The notes under the pieces are model-generated. The model was given only the letters and a program-made list of their open reading frames with translations, was not told the DNA's origin and made no database searches. Source: Actinomycetaceae bacterium (GTDB taxonomy: Bacteria > Actinomycetota > Actinomycetes > Actinomycetales > Actinomycetaceae). From it: a stretch of 64,000 bases of DNA. Of the stretch, positions 18,400 through 25,776 are shown piece by piece (the first letter of the stretch is position 1; the number at the start of each line of letters is the position of its first letter). The translations under genes were made by a program, and so were the position numbers. The stretch spans positions 62,001 to 126,000 of the forward strand of contig JAUMUM010000002.1 of the NCBI GenBank assembly GCA_030530685.1, written 5' to 3'.

Positions 18400-18987
18400 G
18401 TGAACGTTTTCTTCATAGGCGACGAATTGGTAGCCGGCTATGGCGACGCGCGTGCGCTCGGGTGGACGGGCCGCGTGCTCGCCCGGACCTCAAACGAACC
18501 GCCGCTGATGGCCATGACTCTCGCGGTCCCTCACGAGGACACGTCGGCGCTCGCCAGGCGCTGGGCGGACGAGGTGAGCCGGCGGATGTCGCCCGACGAG
18601 GAAAATAAGCTCGTCATCGGGCTCGGCTCGCACGACCTCGACAGCGGCCAGACCCTGGCACGGGCCCGCCTGCACCTGGCCAACGTGCTCGACGCCGCCC
18701 AGCGGTTGCGCCTGCGGGCCTTCGTCGTCGGTCCGCCGCCCAGGCGCGACCACCCGCGCAAGATCCAGCAGGACCTCACGCACGCCTTCGCCGATGTGTG
18801 CTCCAGGCGCGACCTGCCCTATGTCGACACGTTCACGCCCCTGGTCGACCACGAGCAGTGGAATACGGACATGACGATCTCCGGGGGCTACGAGCCGCGG
18901 CAGGCCGGCTACGGGCTCATGGCTTGGCTGGTGCTCCACAACGGGTGGAACGAGTGGCTGGGCGTCGGTCCGGCCACGAGCAAGTAG
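18400..18987 (+). CDS. SGNH-fold protein lacking the catalytic triad
   Basis: The 195-residue protein resembles GDSL/SGNH hydrolases in layout. Block I reads FFIGDELVAGYGD (residues 4-16), block III-like VIGLGSHDL near 72, and a final block near GGYEPRQAGYGLMAW. The nucleophile serine of GDS is glutamate (GDE), and the C-terminal DxxH is replaced by YEP. I therefore expect a non-hydrolytic binding protein, or an unusual enzyme. GTG start at 18400 with GGAG upstream. It follows kgd by 28 bp and is probably co-transcribed. There is no signal peptide. The fold assignment is solid, the role unknown. Confidence 0.75.
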   Translation: MNVFFIGDELVAGYGDARALGWTGRVLARTSNEPPLMAMTLAVPHEDTSALARRWADEVSRRMSPDEENKLVIGLGSHDLDSGQTLARARLHLANVLDAAQRLRLRAFVVGPPPRRDHPRKIQQDLTHAFADVCSRRDLPYVDTFTPLVDHEQWNTDMTISGGYEPRQAGYGLMAWLVLHNGWNEWLGVGPATSK

Positions 18988-19204
18988 GCTGCCCGGTCGC
19001 GCGCACAGCGATGCCGGGCCGGGCGCGTGGTCCGCCCGGTCCGCGGCTGGAGATCGCTTATCTTCCCCGCGGCCGGGCGGGCCGACGGCGCGATCCACCG
19101 ACATTACCTCGGCTGCCTGCCCGGCCGTCGCGCAGCGCTTCCCGTCACCCGCGGTCGTCGGCCGTCACCTCCGCCGTCGTACTTAGGCGAACGTCGCATC
19201 CACG
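18988..19204. other. Spacer between SGNH gene and bL37, no gene seen
   Basis: About 215 bp of GC-rich sequence between convergent genes. No coding region, clear terminator for the kgd-SGNH unit, or repeat of note is visible. Confidence 0.4.
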
Positions 19205-19238
19205 AAAATGGGCCCAGACCAAAAAGGTCCGGGCCCAT
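19205..19238 (-). terminator. Strong intrinsic terminator of the bL37 gene
   Basis: A 13-bp stem (ATGGGCCCAGACC at 19208-19220 with GGTCCGGGCCCAT at 19226-19238, one G-T pair in RNA) encloses a five-base loop. On the minus strand it runs straight into TTTT. It begins five bases after the stop codon. Confidence 0.9.
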
Positions 19239-19243
19239 GGCAC

Positions 19244-19318
19244 TCAAGCATTTGGACGCTTGCCGTGATTGGCCGTCTTCTTGGCTCGAGCGCGACGCTT
19301 GCGACCGCGCCTGCTCAT
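19244..19318 (-). CDS. 50S ribosomal protein bL37 (24-residue microprotein)
   Basis: A 24-codon gene beginning MSRRGRKRRARAKK and ending NHGKRPNA. The highly basic sequence and the invariant C-terminal NHGKRPN match the actinobacterial ribosomal protein bL37, a small large-subunit component described from mycobacterial ribosome structures. The ATG at 19318 has a near-perfect AAGGAGG six bases upstream, and a textbook terminator follows the TGA. It stands alone on the minus strand, divergent from the MacA/MacB transporter, with a possible -10 (TAGCAT) about 50 bp upstream. Such genes are often missed by length cut-offs. Confidence 0.9.
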   Translation of the reverse strand: MSRRGRKRRARAKKTANHGKRPNA

Positions 19319-19419
19319 ATGCTCCTCCTTCATGGCGACGTGCCGTGCGGGCACACAACGGTTGATGCTACCAGCGCGGCAGACGTCCCACAGAATCGAG
19401 GACGCTTGCGTTTCGATTT

Positions 19420-19434
19420 AGTTACCCAGTAACT
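19420..19434. promoter_or_regulatory. Candidate operator AGTTAC-CCA-GTAACT
   Basis: A 15-bp inverted repeat with 6-bp perfect arms lies in the divergent spacer between bL37 and the transporter operon. Its symmetry and position suggest a dimeric repressor site. No regulator gene is adjacent, so the cognate protein is unknown. Confidence 0.5.
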
Positions 19435-19469
19435 TTGGTCTTGGGTGGTCGACTCCCTTCACATTCAGC

Positions 19470-19512
19470 GCTGACGTCGGGGCACATCACGGCCGTACGC
19501 CCCGACGTCAGC
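19470..19512 (+). promoter_or_regulatory. 14-bp perfect inverted repeat in the transporter leader
   Basis: GCTGACGTCGGGGC (19470-19483) and GCCCCGACGTCAGC (19499-19512) are exact reverse complements separated by 15 bases. The repeat ends 27 bases before the ATG of the first transporter gene. It is followed by no T tract. It is either a 5'-leader hairpin or a long operator for a regulator of the transporter. Confidence 0.65.
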
Positions 19513-19539
19513 CATCTACCCACCTGACCCAGGAGTAGC

Positions 19540-20562
19540 ATGGCACACAGCACTTCCCGCCGAACGGCAATCCTCCCCGCACTTAGAATCGTCATCTGGC
19601 TTATCATCGCGGTGGCGCTGGTCAAGTTCGCCTTCTTCCCGAACTCCAGCGCGGGCGATGGTCCGACGCCCGACCCGTCTGTCAACTACGAACAGATCAC
19701 GACCACGGTGCAACGCGGCTCGATTTCGAGCGACCTTTCCCTGCAGGGTACCATCCAGACCGAGCAGGCCACACCCGTCAAGGCGACGGCGTCCGGCACC
19801 GTCTCGCGCGTATACGTCGACAGCGGAACGGCCGTCTCGCAGGGCGAGCCGATCATCCAGATCGCCAAGGAAACGCAGGCGGATAGTTCCGGCGAAGGCA
19901 CAACGAAAAAGACGTACGAAAATGTCGTGGCCCCCACCAGCGGCGTTGTCACGGTGGACTCACTGCTCACCCAGCAGCACGCCGTGGGCGAGCAGATCGG
20001 CTCGATCCAGCCGTCCGGCCACTCGGTCGTGGCCAATGTGACTCCCGAGCAGATGTATCGCGTCCAGCAGGCCCCGACGAGCGCGCGCATCACCGTCAAA
20101 AACGGCCCGGCTCCCTTCGACTGCCCGGACCTGAAGATCACCACCTCGCCTACCGACTCCTCCAAGCAGAATGCCGGTGGCGGGACCGACGGCAGCAATG
20201 CGGGAAACTCTGGCAGCAGCGGCGGAAGCAACAACGCGCCGTCGTCGATCCAAGCCAAGTGCAAGGTCCCCGAAGACCAGCCGGTCTTCGCCGGACTCCA
20301 GGCCAAAATGGACGTGACCGTGGGCCAGGCCGAAAATGTGCTGACGCTGCCGGTGACGGCCGTCGAGGGCCGCTACCAGAGCGGCTACGTCTACGTGCCA
20401 ACCGACAATGCCGGCAAGCCGAGGAAGGTGCAGGTGACGCTGGGCCTGACCGACGGCGTATCGATCGAGATCACCGGTGGAATCGAGGAGAATCAGGAAG
20501 TGCTCGAATTCGTTCCCTCGAGTCGAAGCACATGCGATCCTTCCTCGGGCGAGAGGTGCTGA
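19540..20562 (+). CDS. MacA/HlyD-like periplasmic adaptor of an ABC transporter
   Basis: The 340-residue protein has a short basic N-terminus, one membrane anchor (about residues 12-32) and an extracellular part resembling membrane fusion proteins. A biotinyl-lipoyl-like half (ATPVKATASGTVSRVYVDSG), a partner half (VVAPTSGVVTVDSLLTQQHAVGEQIG), a Gly/Ser/Asn-rich insertion (about 213-235) and a beta-barrel region ending in a GLTDGVSIEITGGIEENQEV segment follow. AGGAG precedes the ATG. It is the first gene of a three-gene operon with a MacB-type ATPase and permease, so it most likely couples the pump to substrate capture outside the membrane. The substrate cannot be told. Confidence 0.85.
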   Translation: MAHSTSRRTAILPALRIVIWLIIAVALVKFAFFPNSSAGDGPTPDPSVNYEQITTTVQRGSISSDLSLQGTIQTEQATPVKATASGTVSRVYVDSGTAVSQGEPIIQIAKETQADSSGEGTTKKTYENVVAPTSGVVTVDSLLTQQHAVGEQIGSIQPSGHSVVANVTPEQMYRVQQAPTSARITVKNGPAPFDCPDLKITTSPTDSSKQNAGGGTDGSNAGNSGSSGGSNNAPSSIQAKCKVPEDQPVFAGLQAKMDVTVGQAENVLTLPVTAVEGRYQSGYVYVPTDNAGKPRKVQVTLGLTDGVSIEITGGIEENQEVLEFVPSSRSTCDPSSGERC

Positions 20563-20563
20563 C

Positions 20564-21262
20564 ATGCCGCTCATCGAAATGTCCGGCGTGACCCGAACGG
20601 TAACGCTGCCCGACGGCGATGACCTCCACATTCTGCGCGGAATCGACCTGCAGGTTGAAGCGGGCGAATTCGTCTCCGTGGTCGGCCGATCGGGCACCGG
20701 CAAGTCGACGCTCCTGAACATCATTGGGATGCTCGACGATCCCACCTCGGGCACCTACCTCGTTGACGGGCACGATATCGCTGGCCTTTCGGAAAGCCGC
20801 CGCTCAAGAATGCGGGGCGAGGCGATTGGCTTCGTCTTCCAGCAGTTCAATATCTTCGCCGCGCGCACGGCCATGGAAAACGTCGAGGTTCCGCTCCTGT
20901 ACGCCGAGGGGATGGCCTTCTGGCGACGTCACGATCGAGCCAGGCGGATGCTCGAGCGCGTCGGGCTGGGCTCGCGTCTGGACTCGTATCCCTCGCAGAT
21001 GTCCGGCGGCGAACAGCAGCGGATCGCCATCGCCCGCGCCCTCGTGCGCACCCCGCGCATCATCCTGGCCGACGAGCCCACGGGCGCCCTCGACCCGGAG
21101 ACGGGCAACTCGATCATCGAGCTTCTCAAGGAGGTCGCCACCGAAAACGACTCCGCACTGATCATCATCACCCACGATATGGACATCGCCGCGCAGGCGC
21201 ACACCCGCTACTCGCTCTACGACGGCGTCCTACACTCGGCTAAGACCAGGGAGGCAGCCTGA
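20564..21262 (+). CDS. ABC transporter ATP-binding protein, MacB/LolD type
   Basis: The 232-residue ATPase powers the exporter. It has Walker [10 protein letters not shown] (about residues 43-51), the Q-loop in VFQQFNIF, the signature [15 protein letters not shown], Walker [13 protein letters not shown] and the H-loop ITHD. These sequences place it in the MacB/LolD/FtsE-like lipoprotein/antibiotic/peptide export group. The ATG at 20564 starts one base after the adaptor stop, with GAGAGG upstream. The frame is open further left but that part overlaps the adaptor gene. Its stop overlaps the permease start (TGATG). Confidence 0.93.
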   Translation: MPLIEMSGVTRTVTLPDGDDLHILRGIDLQVEAGEFVSVVGRSGTGKSTLLNIIGMLDDPTSGTYLVDGHDIAGLSESRRSRMRGEAIGFVFQQFNIFAARTAMENVEVPLLYAEGMAFWRRHDRARRMLERVGLGSRLDSYPSQMSGGEQQRIAIARALVRTPRIILADEPTGALDPETGNSIIELLKEVATENDSALIIITHDMDIAAQAHTRYSLYDGVLHSAKTREAA

Positions 21263-22689
21263 TGAACACACTCGTTGCGCCGCTGGTCGAGGCATGGGGC
21301 GAGGTCAAAGTCCAGAAAATGCGTGTCATCCTTTCGCTCATCGGCGTTGCCGCGGCGGTGGCCGCGGTGTCGACGGTCATCGCACTCGGCCAGATCCTCA
21401 ACCAATCCACCAAGGAAATGGTCGAGACCTACCGTGGCCGGTCGACGACGATCACGCTCACGCCCCGCCAGACGGGAACGTCATCGTCCGAGGACTCCTC
21501 CGCGTCACAATTCGGCGGGCCGCAGGACGAGGGCGGCGCCGTCCCGGGCGGTGAGACGGACAACTCGGCGCAAGAGGGCGGAGTCGTCACCGGGCAGGCC
21601 GACAGCGCTTCCTCGTCGCAGTCGGAGGGCGACCAGACGTCGCTGTGGCCCGGGGAGGCCGGAGGCGACACCTCCAATCCCGCCGCCTCTGCCATCGACA
21701 CGGTGGCCGATCGGTTCAAGCTCCCCTACTGGTCGCGCTCGCACGACGACTCGATCAAACTGGCCGAACTCGACCAGGTCAAGAAGACGGGAACGTTCCG
21801 CGGCAAGGAGGTCAAACGCCCGGCCCTGGGCGACGAGGCTTACTCGATGCTGCAGGTCAAGGCCGTCGACCCCGGTTACGCAACCATCTACAACCTCCGG
21901 ATCGTTCAGGGGCGCTGGTTGCAAGCTAACGACGCCGACCAGCGCGTCATGCCCATAGTCATCAACTACGCGCTGTGGACCTACTTCGGCAAGCCGGACC
22001 TTTCCACACCGTGGATCATGACCAGCAGCAACGACGCCAACCAGAAATACCGCGTCGTTGGCATCTCCCATTCGAGCGCGTGGGACACGCCGACCGTGTA
22101 CGCGCCCTTCGACGGGTGGGCGCAGTCGAAGGGCGCGTCGCGAATCACCCCGTCGATGGTGGTGTGGGCGAGCCCGGAGCAGGCCGTCCAGGCTCAGTCC
22201 GATCTGAAGGCCGCGCTATCGTCGGCGCTCGGCGACGGATGGAAGGTATCGGCGCGCACCGGCAGCGGTGGTTCCACAGGAGAAATGAATAGCGCCTTCA
22301 CCATCATCATGGCCATCGGATCGATAGTCATCGCCCTCGGGGCCCTGGGGCTGCTCAACGTCGCCCTCGTCACCGTGCGCCAACGCATCCGGGAGATCGG
22401 AATCCGGCGCGCCATGGGAGCTTCGGCGCGGCGCATATTCTTCGCGGTGTTCTTGGAGTCGGTCGTGGCGACCTTCATCGCCGGCGTGATCGGGATGGCG
22501 ATCGCCATCGTCGTCCTGCGCTTCATACCCCTGGAGAGCTTCGACATCGTCCTATTGGAACCGCCGCCTTTCCCGATAAGCGCGGCAGTGGCGGGCGTGG
22601 GCATTGCGACGGCGGTCGGTGCCCTGTGCGGGATCATCCCGGCCTTCGCCTCGGTGAAGGTTCGTCCGATCGACGCGATACGCCAATAA
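21262..22689 (+). CDS. ABC transporter permease, MacB/FtsX family
   Basis: The 475-residue permease has the MacB topology: an N-terminal membrane helix (about 21-45, VILSLIGVAAAVAAVSTV), a large external domain (about 50-340) and three C-terminal helices ending VRPIDAIRQ. The external region contains a long Ser/Gly/Glu-rich insertion (about 70-150) before the MacB core, which continues with AVDPGYATIYNLRIVQGRWL. The cytoplasmic loop IREIGIRRAMGAS is a family signature. Expressed with the adaptor and ATPase as one unit. It may export a peptide, lipid or drug, or transmit a mechanical signal; nothing nearby identifies the substrate. Confidence 0.92.
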   Translation: MNTLVAPLVEAWGEVKVQKMRVILSLIGVAAAVAAVSTVIALGQILNQSTKEMVETYRGRSTTITLTPRQTGTSSSEDSSASQFGGPQDEGGAVPGGETDNSAQEGGVVTGQADSASSSQSEGDQTSLWPGEAGGDTSNPAASAIDTVADRFKLPYWSRSHDDSIKLAELDQVKKTGTFRGKEVKRPALGDEAYSMLQVKAVDPGYATIYNLRIVQGRWLQANDADQRVMPIVINYALWTYFGKPDLSTPWIMTSSNDANQKYRVVGISHSSAWDTPTVYAPFDGWAQSKGASRITPSMVVWASPEQAVQAQSDLKAALSSALGDGWKVSARTGSGGSTGEMNSAFTIIMAIGSIVIALGALGLLNVALVTVRQRIREIGIRRAMGASARRIFFAVFLESVVATFIAGVIGMAIAIVVLRFIPLESFDIVLLEPPPFPISAAVAGVGIATAVGALCGIIPAFASVKVRPIDAIRQ

Positions 22690-22707
22690 GGTCGCCCGAG
22701 CGAGCCT

Positions 22708-22731
22708 GGCCGGCCTTGGCGCAGACCGGCC
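22708..22731 (+). terminator. Possible hairpin after the permease gene
   Basis: GGCCGG (22708-22713) pairs with CCGGCC (22726-22731) around a 12-base loop, about 20 bases beyond the stop. No T tract follows, so the call is weak. Confidence 0.25.
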
Positions 22732-22765
22732 GGCCGGGCCGCCGGGTGGGCCCAGCGCGCTCGTT

Positions 22766-22935
22766 CGGCGGCAAGCGCGTGCGGGCCGGTTGCCCACCCA
22801 GTGGCAGGCGTGCTCTGGCTGGGTACGCTCGTCCAACGCCACGCGTGCTTGGGCCGTTCGCCTGTCCAGCGGCAAGCGTGCTGGGGCCGGGCATTCGCTC
22901 GGCGGAAGGCTCGCTCAGGTAGGGCATGCGCCCGG
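22766..22935. repeat. Degenerate tandem repeat, about five copies of 33 bp
   Basis: Copies begin near 22766, 22799, 22834, 22867 and 22900, with an approximate core CAGCGGCAAGCGTGCTGGGG. Periods are 33, 35, 33 and 33 bp. The copies have diverged, particularly the second half of each. The array fills the spacer between the convergent transporter permease and rsrA-like gene. There are no unique spacers between copies, so it is not a CRISPR array. Confidence 0.65.
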
Positions 22936-22953
22936 CGTGCAGCCCCTGCGCGG

Positions 22954-23256
22954 TCAGGCCGTGTTCGTCCGGAAGACCGCGATCTGGCGCGTGATCCTGA
23001 CCCTGAGGGTCTGCGGAGCGGCCTCGGCGCAGCAGGACCGCCGTAGGATTTCGCGCACATGGACCTCGGCGTCGGCGAGCTGCGAGCAATGGGGGCATGT
23101 TTCGCAGTGGCGCTGCAGGCGCCGTGCGGTCTGGTCGGGCATTTGCGCATCGAGCAACTCGAAGAGGTGCTTGGCCACCTCCTCGCAGGAACAGCCAGCC
23201 TCACTGGCGCGCATGGATCGCTCGACCGCGCCGGCGAACTCCTCGTCGCTACTCAC
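22954..23256 (-). CDS. rsrA: RsrA/RshA-type zinc anti-sigma factor
   Basis: The 100-residue protein has the zinc anti-sigma (ZAS) signature H-x3-C-x2-C as HCETCPHC (His50, Cys54, Cys57), plus upstream Cys22 and Cys24 in the GCSCEEV segment. Such proteins bind SigH/SigR in the reduced state; thiol oxidation releases zinc and the sigma factor, switching on thioredoxin and mycothiol genes. It starts with a GTG at 23256 overlapping the sigH stop (GTGA), behind AGGAGGAG. The arrangement sigH-rsrA in one coupled unit is the classical one. Two further adjacent cysteines near the end (RSCCAEA) are of unknown importance. Confidence 0.9.
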   Translation of the reverse strand: MSSDEEFAGAVERSMRASEAGCSCEEVAKHLFELLDAQMPDQTARRLQRHCETCPHCSQLADAEVHVREILRRSCCAEAAPQTLRVRITRQIAVFRTNTA

Positions 23257-23915
23257 TTCTCCTCCTTCGAAACGTATCCCAATTCCCTCGCGTAGTCCGC
23301 CAGCAGGTCCCGCAATTGGCGCCGCCCGCGATGCAGGCGCGACATGACCGTTCCTATCGGCGTGTCCATGATCCCGGCAATCTCCTGGTAGGAAAATCCC
23401 TCGACGTCGGCCAGGTAGACGGCCAGGCGCCGGTCTTCCGGAAGCTTGTTGAGTGCCTCGCGGATCTCGGAGTCGGGAAGGTTCTCGATGGCCTCGGCCT
23501 CGGCCGAAACCAGGCCCCGCGACGAGTGGGTGGAGGCTTCGTACTCCTGCCACCCCTCGACCTCGGCGACATCGGCCTGCTTGGGTTGGCGCTGCGCCTT
23601 GCGGTAGTTCGAGATGAATGTGTTGTTGAGGATCCGGTACAGCCATGCCTTGAGGTTGGTACCGGGCCGGTACTGGTGGAACGCAGCGAAAGCCTTCGCG
23701 TACGTTTCCTGTACGAGGTCCTCCGCGTCGGCGGGGTTGCGGGTCAGCCTCATGGCAGCACCGTACAGCTGATCCAAGAAGGGCAGGGCGTCGCGTTCGA
23801 ACCGCTCGGCGCGCGCGCTGGCGCTCTCCTCGGACAACTCGTGCGCCCGGGCGTCCACCGCGGCGCCACCGTCTTCGGAATCCTCGACATTCGGGGGGAT
23901 CGTTTCTGTACTCAT
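23253..23915 (-). CDS. sigH: ECF sigma factor SigH/SigR (redox and heat stress)
   Basis: The 220-residue ECF sigma factor contains region 2 ([20 protein letters not shown], then [20 protein letters not shown] near residues 90-110) and region 4 ([20 protein letters not shown], then [20 protein letters not shown]). These are close to SigH of mycobacteria and SigR of streptomycetes, which direct the thiol-oxidative-stress regulon. It is coupled to its anti-sigma gene downstream. No Shine-Dalgarno sequence stands before the ATG at 23915. A SigH-type promoter lies just upstream, implying positive autoregulation. A housekeeping-like TACGCT also ends eight bases from the ATG. Confidence 0.93.
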   Translation of the reverse strand: MSTETIPPNVEDSEDGGAAVDARAHELSEESASARAERFERDALPFLDQLYGAAMRLTRNPADAEDLVQETYAKAFAAFHQYRPGTNLKAWLYRILNNTFISNYRKAQRQPKQADVAEVEGWQEYEASTHSSRGLVSAEAEAIENLPDSEIREALNKLPEDRRLAVYLADVEGFSYQEIAGIMDTPIGTVMSRLHRGRRQLRDLLADYARELGYVSKEEK

Positions 23916-23950
23916 CGTCTTCTAGCGTAGCGGGACCGACCCGCGAAGAA

Positions 23951-23979
23951 GTAAACGCCGCCAGCGTGGATTCATTCCC
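23951..23979 (-). promoter_or_regulatory. SigH-type promoter of sigH-rsrA
   Basis: On the minus strand GGGAAT (23974-23979) and GTTTAC (23951-23956) are separated by 17 bp. This matches the GGAAT-N17/18-GTT consensus of SigR/SigH promoters. Transcription would start about 28 bases before the sigH ATG. Confidence 0.75.
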
Positions 23980-24062
23980 GGCGACGGCCAACGGGGCGGG
24001 CAGGCTGGAATCGTGCGACGGCGCGGCCTGGGCAACCCGCCCCGCCGGCATGGATGACGTGG

Positions 24063-24092
24063 TGGCCCGCGCGAGCGAATGGCCCGCGCGAG
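24063..24092. repeat. 17-bp tandem duplication upstream of the DoxX gene
   Basis: TGGCCCGCGCGAG is perfect at 24063-24075 and 24080-24092, a 17-bp period, in the divergent spacer between sigH and the DoxX gene. Confidence 0.65.
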
Positions 24093-24151
24093 TGATCGAA
24101 CCACGGCCCGGTAAGCGAGCACGGGCGAGGATTTTGCGGTAGGAATGTCAT

Positions 24152-24706
24152 ATGAGTCTATCGAACGCGATCGCCCGGCCTCTGCTCGCCTGCCCCTTCG
24201 TCGTCGAGGGGGTGGACGCCCTCATTCGTCCCGCCGCGCACCGCGAGCGAGCACAGGCACTCGCCCCGCTGGCGCGCAGGGCGGGCATCGAGCTCGACGA
24301 CGACACGAGCGACCTCGCCTCCCGCGCGCTAGGCGCCACGTACGTCGTGGCGGGGCTGAGCCTGGCGGTGGGAAAGATGCCGCGGCTCGCGGCCGCCACC
24401 CTGGCAGCCGCGCAGGTCCCGGTGACGCTGGCCAACAACCCGGCGTGGCAGCACACCGGCGCCGAACGCGCGGCTGACCTCAGGGGCCTGGCATCGGCCG
24501 GCGCTGTGATCGGAGGGCTCCTCCTGGCGGCCACGCACCGGGGCGGCAAGCCCTCGTTCTCCTGGCAAGTGGCCGCCGAGCGCAAGCGTCGCCGCGCCGT
24601 CGCCGAGGCCCGCAAGAAGGCCCGCGCCGCCTCTTCCGCGACGGTCGCCGCGGCCAAGGCACACGGCTCGTCCACGACCGCCGGCCCGTGGCGACGCCGC
24701 GCATGA
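24152..24706 (+). CDS. DoxX-family membrane protein
   Basis: The 184-residue protein begins MSLSNAIARPLLACPFVVEG and shows DoxX-like hydrophobic segments: around residues 65-76, 80-95 (RLAAATLAAAQVPVTLANNP) and 112-127 (ASAGAVIGGLLLAATHRGGK). A basic Ala/Lys/Arg tail makes up the last 45 residues. DoxX proteins have been linked to thiosulfate and oxidative-stress complexes, which would fit the adjacent SigH locus, but that link is inference. AGGA precedes the ATG. The gene overlaps rsgA by four bases (ATGA). Confidence 0.75.
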   Translation: MSLSNAIARPLLACPFVVEGVDALIRPAAHRERAQALAPLARRAGIELDDDTSDLASRALGATYVVAGLSLAVGKMPRLAAATLAAAQVPVTLANNPAWQHTGAERAADLRGLASAGAVIGGLLLAATHRGGKPSFSWQVAAERKRRRAVAEARKKARAASSATVAAAKAHGSSTTAGPWRRRA

Positions 24707-25776
24707 GGCGCGATATCGGCACGGACGACCCCCGGGTCAAAGTCCGGCCGGGCAAGGGTTCGCGGCCGCGGACGAAGATGCGACCGGACTTCTCGCGTGC
24801 CCCTATCGCTCAGGTGGTCGGCGTCGACCGGGGACGCTACCGCCTTCTGCTCGACGACGGAACGCTCGTGACCGCCGTCAAAGCGCGCGAGCTCGGCAGA
24901 GGCGCCGTCGTCGTCGGCGACCGCGTTCGCGTCACCGGCGACGTTTCGGGCCGCAAGGACACCCTGGCGCGGCTCGTGAAAATCGAGGAACGCGCCTCGC
25001 AGCTGCGGCGTTCGCCCGAGGACGGCGAGGGCCGCGAGCGCGTCGTCGTCGCCAACGCAGATCAGCTGGCCATCGTCACGGCGCTGGCCCAGCCCGAACC
25101 GAAAACCGGCATGATCGACCGCTGCCTCGTTGCCGCCTACGACGCCGGCATGACGCCCATCCTCGTGCTCACGAAGGCCGACCTCGCCGACCCCACGCAG
25201 CTTCTGGCCGCCTACGAACCGCTGGGGGTCGCCGCCTATGTCACCCGACTCGGCGAAGGAGCCATCGATCCGGTGGAGCCCCCCGCCGCCGGTGCCTCGC
25301 CCGCCGGAACGTCCCAGGCTTCACCCGCCGGTGCCTCGCCATCCCCGCTCGCCGAGCTGCGCACCGCCCTGGCCGGCCACGAAACCGTGCTCGTGGGCCA
25401 CTCCGGCGTCGGCAAATCCACCCTCATCAACGCCCTCATCCCCCGCGCCGAGCGCGCGACGGGCTACGTCAACGAGGTCACGGGCAAGGGCCGGCACACC
25501 TCGACCTCGGCCGTATCCCTGGCCCTGCCGGAGGGCGGCCGGATCATCGACACGCCCGGCGTGCGAGGCTTCGGTCTGGCCCACGTCTCGACCGAGCGGG
25601 TCCTGCGCGGCTTCGTCGACCTCTTCGACATCTGTCGGGACTGTCCCCGCGGATGCACCCACGTCGAAACCGAGCCCGAGTGCGCGCTCACACAGGCAAG
25701 CGAGCCGACCACCCGCGAGCGCGTCACCTCTTTCCGCCGGCTCCTAGCCGCCCGGACCTCAGATTGGAGTCAGTGA
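24703..25776 (+). CDS. rsgA: Ribosome small-subunit-dependent GTPase RsgA
   Basis: RsgA checks late 30S maturation and releases RbfA using GTP. The 357-residue protein has an N-terminal OB fold, then a circularly permuted GTPase: NADQLAIV and the LTKADLADP (G4-like) motif come before the P-loop GHSGVGKST (about residue 232) and G3 DTPGVRGFG. A C-terminal zinc-binding cluster (CRDCPRGCTH and a later EC near 312-328) completes the family. A Ala/Pro/Ser-rich insertion (about 190-212) interrupts the GTPase domain. I chose the ATG at 24703, which gives an ATGA overlap with the DoxX gene; a GTG at 24688 is possible. It is followed by hisN with a TGATG overlap. Confidence 0.93.
   Translation: MRRDIGTDDPRVKVRPGKGSRPRTKMRPDFSRAPIAQVVGVDRGRYRLLLDDGTLVTAVKARELGRGAVVVGDRVRVTGDVSGRKDTLARLVKIEERASQLRRSPEDGEGRERVVVANADQLAIVTALAQPEPKTGMIDRCLVAAYDAGMTPILVLTKADLADPTQLLAAYEPLGVAAYVTRLGEGAIDPVEPPAAGASPAGTSQASPAGASPSPLAELRTALAGHETVLVGHSGVGKSTLINALIPRAERATGYVNEVTGKGRHTSTSAVSLALPEGGRIIDTPGVRGFGLAHVSTERVLRGFVDLFDICRDCPRGCTHVETEPECALTQASEPTTRERVTSFRRLLAARTSDWSQ

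Noticed and set aside
22766-22935. Possible CRISPR array
   Set aside because: The repeats are contiguous, diverged and without unique spacers, and no cas genes are present.
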